Part shown: piece after piece, positions 58,722-64,000 of the stretch
Position numbering within the stretch: position 1 is the stretch's first letter
How the letters are laid out: every line of letters starts with the position of its first letter
Assembly: GCF_037975245.1 (NCBI RefSeq)
Contig: NC_092577.1
Location: 22,656,398-22,720,397 of the forward strand
Reading direction: 5' to 3'
DNA: 64,000 nucleotides
Source of the DNA: Apostichopus japonicus
Lineage: Eukaryota; Echinodermata; Holothuroidea; Aspidochirotida; Stichopodidae
Notes under the pieces: model-generated
What the model saw: only the letters and a program-made list of their open reading frames with translations
Told to the model about the DNA's origin: nothing
Databases searched by the model: none
Program-made: the position numbers and the translations under genes

Positions 58722-58916
58722 GCTCGTTGAGGTGAAGACCGCGTGCGTCGGAGACGCAGCGGAGTGACACGAAAAATGCAGTCAAAACACAAATTTTTCA
58801 CCAAAAATCATAAATAGAACAACTAAAATGTCCGCTTATCACAAACACAGCCGATGGCCACGATTCCGAAAAAGGACGGAATGAAAGGGGTGAAAAATAC
58901 AAACAAACACGAGAAC

Positions 58917-58955
58917 GACGAGAACCGGTATATTGAACGTGATATGGTCGTAGAC
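58917..58955 (-). pseudogene. 5S rRNA, first ~39 nt, split by LINE D
   Basis: The 5' part of the 5S gene interrupted by LINE D, beginning with the 12-bp duplication. It completes the 3' part at 53463-53555. Confidence 0.9.
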
Positions 58956-59180
58956 ATTCTAAGAGGTGAAATGTAGGCTACTTGTTTGGTAGGTTATGAT
59001 GAGTGCACTTAATATATATATTATACATGAATGGATTTAATATATATTATGTTAATCTATATTTTACATATATATGTATAAAATTATAATATATAAAAGC
59101 AAACGAGTTATTTATTAATATATTCGATTTTCAAATCGCTTTCCTTGTGGCAAGACAGTGTTCTAATTAGGAAAAGGAAG
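58956..59180 (-). repeat. 5S long spacer
   Basis: AT-rich long-class spacer, antisense, with the caaatcgctttccttgtggc segment at its end. Confidence 0.85.
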
Positions 59181-59298
59181 ACCTACGGCACCCAGTATTC
59201 CCAGGCGGTCGCCCATCCAAGTACTGACTGCGCTCTACGTTGCTTGAATACGGTGATCGGACGAGAACCGGTATAGTCAACGTTATATGTTCGTAGAC
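59181..59298 (-). rRNA. 5S rRNA, variant
   Basis: A near full-length copy with several changes (cttgaatacgg in the A-box region, cgttatatgttcg near the 5' end); probably a degenerate copy. Confidence 0.8.
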
Positions 59299-59365
59299 AT
59301 AAGAATGTAGGCCATTTCAATTTCTCATCGTCGTGGCAACATAGTGTTATCAATTGGGAAAATAA

Positions 59366-59485
59366 AAGCCTACGGCACCCAGTATTCCCAGGCGGTCACC
59401 CACCTTAGTACTGACTGCGCTCTACATTGCTTGACTTCGGTGATCGGACGAGAACCGGTATATTGAACGTGATGTGGCCGTAGAC
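59366..59485 (-). rRNA. 5S rRNA
   Basis: A 120-nt copy of the long-spacer variant class (ttcaatatacc and ccaccttagtactg marks, read on the opposite strands). Confidence 0.9.
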
Positions 59486-59748
59486 ATTACAAGAGGTGAA
59501 ATGCAGGCTAGTTGTTTGGTAGGTTATGATGAGTGGATTTAATATATATATTATACATTAATGCATTTAATATATATTATGTTAATCTATATTTTACATA
59601 TATATGTATCAAATTCTAATACATAGAAACAAAGTAGTTATTTATTAATATATTCGATTTTCAAATCGCTTTCCTTGTGGCAAGACAATGTAGGCCATTT
59701 CAATTTCTCATCGTCGTGGCAACATAGTGTTATCAATTATGAAAATAA

Positions 59749-59868
59749 CAGCCTACGACACCCAGTATTCCCAGGCGGTCATCCATCCAAGTACTGACTG
59801 CGCTCTACGTTGCTTGACTTCGGTGAGCGGACGAGAACCGGTATATTGAACGTGATGTGGCCGTAGAC
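59749..59868 (-). rRNA. 5S rRNA
   Basis: A 120-nt copy with tcatccatcc in the C-box region and a change in cggtgagcgg. Flanked by long spacers. Confidence 0.88.
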
Positions 59869-60091
59869 ATTACAAGAGGTGAAATGCAGGCTAGTTGTTT
59901 GGTAGGTTATGATGAGTGGATTTAATATATATATTATACATGAATGTATTTAATATATATTAAGTTAATCTATATTTCACATATATATGTATTAAATTCT
60001 AATATATAAAAACAATCGAGTTATTTATTAATATATTCGATTTTCAAATCGCTTTCCTTGTGGCAAGACAGTGTTCTAATTAGGAAAAGGA

Positions 60092-60132
60092 AGGCCTACG
60101 GCACCCAGTATTCCCAGGCGGTCACCCATCCA
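60092..60132 (-). pseudogene. 5S rRNA 3' fragment at the orientation switch
   Basis: The last ~41 nt of a minus-strand 5S gene stop at cccatcca and join, through an A-run, to long spacer in the opposite direction. Confidence 0.88.
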
Positions 60133-60312
60133 AAAAAAAATCGAATATATTCATAAATAAGTACTTTGTTTTTATGTATTAGAATTTTATACATATATAT
60201 GTAAAATATAGATTAACATAATATATATTCAATCCATTCATGTATAATATATATATTAAATCAACTCACCATAACCAACCACACAAGTAGTCTGCATTTC
60301 ACCTCTTGTAAT
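60133..60312 (+). repeat. 5S long spacer, sense orientation
   Basis: From here to the window end all 5S units read on the plus strand. The spacer starts inside its own tcgaatatatt segment, so it is partial. Confidence 0.85.
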
Positions 60313-60432
60313 GTCTACGGCCACATCACGTTCAATATACCGGTTCTCGTCCGATCACCGAAGTCAAGCAACGTAGAGCGCAGTCAGTACTTGGATGGGT
60401 GACCGCCTGGGAATACTGGGTGCCGTAGGCTT
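60313..60432 (+). rRNA. 5S rRNA
   Basis: A 120-nt copy with an intact internal promoter region and a TTTT run just after the gene for Pol III termination. Confidence 0.93.
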
Positions 60433-60507
60433 TTATTTTCCTAATTGATAACACTATGTTGCCACGACGATGAGAAATTGAAATGGCCTACATTGACCTC
60501 TTGTTAT

Positions 60508-60601
60508 GTCTACGGCCATATCACGTTGACGATACCGGTTCTCGTCCGATCACCGAAGTCAAGCAACGTAGAGCGCAGTCAGTACTGGGTGCCGTAGGCT
60601 T
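60508..60601 (+). pseudogene. 5S rRNA with 26-nt deletion
   Basis: The gene is 94 nt: the 26 nt between agtac and tgggtgccgtagg are missing, which removes the C box of the internal promoter. Likely not transcribed from its own promoter. Confidence 0.92.
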
Positions 60602-60676
60602 TTATTTTCCTAATTGATAACACTATGTTGCCACGACGATGAGAAATTGAAATGGCCTACATTGACCTCTTGTTAT

Positions 60677-60770
60677 GTCTACGGCCATATCACGTTGACG
60701 ATACCGGTTCTCGTCCGATCACCGAAGTCAAGCAACGTAGAGCGCAGTCAGTACTGGGTGCCGTAGGCTT
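60677..60770 (+). pseudogene. 5S rRNA with 26-nt deletion
   Basis: Same deletion as the copy at 60508, 169 bp downstream, so the pair arose by unit duplication. Confidence 0.92.
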
Positions 60771-60845
60771 TTATTTTCCCAATTGATAACACTATGTTGC
60801 CACGACGATGAGAAAGTGAAATGGCCTACATTGACCTCTTGTTAT

Positions 60846-60965
60846 GTCTACGGCCATATCACGTTGACTATACCGGTTCTCGTCCGATCACCGAAGCCAA
60901 GCAACGTAGAGCGCAGTCAGTACTTGGATGGGTGACCGCCTGGGAATACTGGGTGCCGTAGGCCT
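60846..60965 (+). rRNA. 5S rRNA
   Basis: A full 120-nt copy with one change (accgaagccaagc); followed by the long spacer. Confidence 0.92.
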
Positions 60966-61187
60966 TTCTTTTTCTAATTAGAACACTGTCTTGCCACAAG
61001 GAAAGCGATTTGAAAATCGAATATATTAATAATAACTCGATTGTTTTTATATATTAGAATTTAATACATATATATGTGAAATATAGATTAACTTAATATA
61101 TATTAAATACATTCATGTATAATATATACATTAAATCCACTCATCATAACCTACCAAACAACTAGCCTGCATTTCACCTCTTGTAAT

Positions 61188-61307
61188 GTCTACGGCCACA
61201 TCACGTTCAATATACCGGTTCTCGTCCGATCAGGTAAGTCAAGCAACGTAGAGCGCAGTCAGTACTAAGGTGAGTGACCGCCTGGGAATACTGGGTGCCG
61301 TAGGCTT
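61188..61307 (+). rRNA. 5S rRNA, variant
   Basis: First gene after a long spacer, with the ttcaatatacc variant. Changes at gatcaggtaagtc (A-box side) and tactaaggtgagtg (C-box side) may weaken it. Confidence 0.88.
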
Positions 61308-61382
61308 TTATTTTCACAATTGATAACACTATGTTGCCACGACGATGAGAAATTGAAATGGCCTCCATTGACCTCTTCTTAT

Positions 61383-61502
61383 GTCTACGGCCATATCACG
61401 TTGACTATACCGGTTCTCGTCCGATCACCGAAGTCAAGCAACGTAGAGCGCAGTCAGTACTTGGATGGGTGACCGCCTGGGAATACTGGGTGCCGTAGGC
61501 TT
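61383..61502 (+). rRNA. 5S rRNA
   Basis: A full 120-nt consensus copy after a short spacer. Confidence 0.94.
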
Positions 61503-61577
61503 TTATTTTCCTAATTGATAACACTATGTTGCCACGACGATGAAAAATTGAAATGGCCTACATTGACCTCTTGTTAT

Positions 61578-61697
61578 GTCTACGGCCATATCACGTTGAC
61601 TATACCGGTTCTCGTCCGATCACCGAAGTCAAGCAACGTAGAGCGCAGTCAGTACTTGGATGGGTGACCGCCTGGGAATACTGGGTGTCGTAGGCTG
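61578..61697 (+). rRNA. 5S rRNA
   Basis: A full copy with changes only at the 3' end (gtgtcgtaggctg), which slightly weaken the terminal stem. Confidence 0.92.
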
Positions 61698-61772
61698 TTA
61701 TTTTCCTAATTGATAACACTATGTTGCCACGACGATGAGAAATTGAAATGGCCTACATTGACCTCTTGTTGT

Positions 61773-61892
61773 GTCTACGGCCATATCACGTTGACTATAC
61801 CGGTTCTCGTCCGATCACCGAAGTCAAGCAACGTAGAGCGCAGTCAGTACTTGGATGGGTGACCGCCTGGGAATACTGGGTGCCGTAGGCCT
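61773..61892 (+). rRNA. 5S rRNA
   Basis: A full copy followed by the long spacer (taggccttcc end variant). Confidence 0.93.
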
Positions 61893-62115
61893 TCCTTTTC
61901 CTAATTAGAACACTGTCTTGCCACAAGGAAAGCGATTTGAAAATCGAATATATTAATAAATAACTCGATTGTTTTTATATATTAGAATTTAATACATATA
62001 TATGTGAAATATAGATTAACTTAATATATATTAAATACATTCATGTATAATATATACATTAAATCCACTCATCATAACCTACCAAACAACTAGCCTGCAT
62101 TTCACCTCTTGTAAT
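61893..62115 (+). repeat. 5S long spacer, representative
   Basis: About 223 bp: a segment ending in an 8-bp-arm inverted repeat (cgatttgaaaatcg), a block of AT-rich palindromic words (catatatatgt, tatatattaaat), and a final caaacaactagcctgcattt segment. Short-class spacers are about 75 bp and unrelated to most of it. Confidence 0.85.
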
Positions 62116-62235
62116 GTCTACGGCCACATCACGTTCAATATACCGGTTCTCGTCCGATCACCGAAGTCAAGCAACGTAGAGCGCAGTCAGTACTAAGGTG
62201 GGTGACCGCCTGGGAATACTGGGTGCCGTAGGCTT
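62116..62235 (+). rRNA. 5S rRNA
   Basis: First gene after a long spacer: ttcaatatacc and tactaaggtgggtg variant class, otherwise consensus. Confidence 0.92.
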
Positions 62236-62310
62236 TTATTTTCCTAATTGATAACACTATGTTGCCACGACGATGAAAAATTGAAATGGCCTACATTGAC
62301 CTCTTGTTAT

Positions 62311-62430
62311 GTCTACGGCCATATCACGTTGACTATACCGGTTCTCGTCCGATCACCGAAGTCAAGCAACGAAGAGCGCAGTCAGTACTTGGATGGGTGA
62401 CCGCCTGGGAATACTGGGTGTCGTAGGCTT
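62311..62430 (+). rRNA. 5S rRNA
   Basis: A full copy with the change caacgaagagcg and a 3' gtgtcgtagg change. Confidence 0.92.
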
Positions 62431-62505
62431 TTATTTTCATAATTGATAACACTATGTTGCCACGACGATGAGAAATTGAAATGGCCTACATTGACCTCTT
62501 GTTAT

Positions 62506-62625
62506 GTCTACGGCCATATCACGTTGACTATACCGGTTCTCGTCCGATCACCGAAGTCAAGCAACGTAGAGCGCAGTCAGTACTTGGATGGGTGACCCCC
62601 TGGGAATACTGGGTGCCGTAGGCTT
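62506..62625 (+). rRNA. 5S rRNA
   Basis: A full copy with one C-box change (gtgaccccctggg). Confidence 0.92.
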
Positions 62626-62700
62626 TTATTTTCCTAATTGATAACACTATGTTGCCACGACGATGAAAAATTGAAATGGCCTACATTGACCTCTTGTTAT

Positions 62701-62820
62701 GTCTACGGCCATATCACGTTGACTATACCGGTTCTCGTCCGATCACCGAAGTCAAGCAACGTAGAGCGCAGTCAGTACTTGGATGGGTGACCGCCTGGGA
62801 ATACTGGGTGCCGTAGGCTT
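62701..62820 (+). rRNA. 5S rRNA
   Basis: A full consensus copy. The unit after it lacks a 5S gene: the short spacer joins directly to the long-spacer word cacaaggaaagcg near 62894. Confidence 0.94.
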
Positions 62821-63086
62821 TTATTTTCCTAATTGATAACACTATATTGCCACGACGATGAGAAATTGAAATGGCCTACATTGACCTCTTGTCACAAGGA
62901 AAGCGATTTGAAAATCGAATATATTTATAAATAACTACTTTGTTTTTATGTATTAGAATTTTATACATATATATGTAAAATATAGATTAACATAATATAT
63001 ATTAAATCCATTCATGTATAATATATATATTAAATCAACTCATCATAACCTACCACACAAGTAGTCTGCATTTCACCTCTTGTTAT

Positions 63087-63180
63087 GTCTACGGCCACAT
63101 CACTTTGACGATACCGGTTCTCGTCCGATCACCGAAGTCAAGCAACGTAGAGCGCAGTCAGTACTGGGTGCCGTAGGCTT
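63087..63180 (+). pseudogene. 5S rRNA with 26-nt deletion
   Basis: Same 26-nt deletion as at 60508 and 60677, with an extra change (cactttgacg). Confidence 0.92.
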
Positions 63181-63443
63181 TTATTTTCCCAATTGATAAC
63201 ACTATGTTGCCACGACGATGAGAAATTGAAATGGCCTACATTGTCTTGCCACAAGGAAAGCGATTTGAAAATCGAATATATTTATAAATAACTACTTTGT
63301 TTTTATGTATTAGAATTTTATACATATATATGTAAAATATAGATTAACATAATATATATTAAATCCATTCATGTATAATATATATATTAAATCAACTCAT
63401 CATAACCTACCACACAAGTAGTCTGCATTTCACCTCTTGTAAT

Positions 63444-63563
63444 GTCTACGGCCACATCACGTTGACGATACCGGTGCTCGTCCGATCACCGAAGTCAAGC
63501 AACGTAGAGCGCAGTCAGTACTTGGATGGGTGACCGCCTGGGAATACTGGGTGCCGTAGGCTT
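63444..63563 (+). rRNA. 5S rRNA
   Basis: A full copy with one change (ccggtgctcg) inside the LINE target sequence. Confidence 0.93.
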
Positions 63564-63638
63564 TTATTTTCCTAATTGATAACACTATGTTGCCACGACG
63601 ATGAGAAAGTGAAATGGCCTACATTGACCTCTTGTTAT

Positions 63639-63732
63639 GTCTACGGCCATATCACGTTGACGATACCGGTTCTCGTCCGATCACCGAAGTCAAGCAACGT
63701 AGAGCGCAGTCAGAGCTGGGTGCCGTAGGCTT
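63639..63732 (+). pseudogene. 5S rRNA with 26-nt deletion
   Basis: Same deletion class, with local changes at cagagctggg. Confidence 0.92.
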
Positions 63733-63807
63733 TTATTTTCCCAATTGATAACACTATGTTGCCACGACGATGAGAAAGTGAAATGGCCTACATTGACCTC
63801 TTCTTAT

Positions 63808-63927
63808 GTCTACGGCCATATCACGTTGACTATACCGGTTCTCGTCCGATCACCGAAGTCAAGCAACGTAGAGCGCAGTCAGTACTTGGATGGGTGACCG
63901 CCTGGGAATACTGGGTGCCGTAGGCCT
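63808..63927 (+). rRNA. 5S rRNA
   Basis: A full consensus copy followed by a long spacer that runs off the window end. Confidence 0.94.
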
Positions 63928-64000
63928 TTCTTTTTCTAATTAGAACACTGTCTTGCCACAAGGAAAGCGATTTGAAAATCGAATATATTAATAAATAACT

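Larger units (their letters stand above)
53556..58916 (-). mobile_element. LINE D, full-span Tx1-type LINE in a 5S gene
   Basis: About 5.36 kb on the minus strand, with a 12-bp target duplication GACGAGAACCGG at both ends (53544-53555 and 58917-58928). It has a 5' UTR, ORF1, ORF2 and a 3' UTR with an A-rich tail (T- and G-runs on the plus strand). It is inserted at the same 5S position as C/E and in the same direction as the 5S gene. Insertion in 5S genes is the known habit of Mutsu elements in the Tx1 clade. ORF1 is intact and ORF2 is broken in several places. Confidence 0.92.

Noticed and set aside
58900-64000. CRISPR-like regular repeat array
   Set aside because: The regularly spaced repeats are 5S genes with recognisable promoter boxes and spacers that are themselves repeated.

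Overview
The window is animal nuclear DNA, most likely from a marine invertebrate; I cannot place it more closely. It holds spliced coding exons, a 5S rRNA gene array, at least four LINE copies, a Helentron-type rolling-circle transposon, MITE-like elements and long satellites. No bacterial or organellar gene was seen.

Layout. (1) 0.8-5.9 kb: exons on the minus strand of a broken multi-exon gene of a transposase-like family. Its first visible exon is cut by 5S spacer DNA at about 5,915. (2) 5.9-15.6 kb: 5S array DNA carrying two LINE insertions. LINE A is a Tx1/L1-group element with ORF1 and ORF2. Insertion B is a chimera: a Tx1-like ORF1 followed by the endonuclease and reverse transcriptase of an L2/CR1-like LINE. 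(3) 15.6-17.7 kb: the 3' half of a Tx1-type LINE (C) inserted inside a 5S gene. (4) 17.7-49.8 kb: about 32 kb of non-array DNA. It holds a three-exon gene with OB-fold character, a Helentron (OTU protease, DUF6570-like region, HUH Rep, PIF1-like helicase, endonuclease tail), a 185-bp repeat block, a 1,613-bp tandem triplication, three MITE-like elements and a TGACCT-rich satellite. (5) 49.8-53.3 kb: the 5' half of a Tx1-type LINE (E), ending inside a 5S gene at the same target site. (6) 53.6-58.9 kb: a full-span Tx1-type LINE (D) at the same 5S position. (7) 58.9-64 kb: the 5S array proper, with full-length genes, copies with a shared 26-nt deletion, and two spacer classes in a repeating order.

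Main inference. C and E are probably the two halves of one LINE. Each is flanked by the complementary half of a 5S gene and by the same 14-bp target-site duplication, and both break near the reverse transcriptase active-site box. The 32 kb between them, which encodes a rolling-circle transposase, a helicase and an OB-fold protein and has short inverted repeats at its edges, would then be one inserted unit or a nest of insertions. Three LINE events (C/E, D and possibly A) target the 5S gene, as known for the Tx1-clade Mutsu family. 5S units between about 6.17 and 60.13 kb point to the minus strand, while those on both sides point to the plus strand, which suggests a large inversion.

Limits: coordinates of element edges without a duplication are good to roughly 5-30 bp. 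Family assignments rest on motifs read by eye, and frameshifts could be decay or assembly error.
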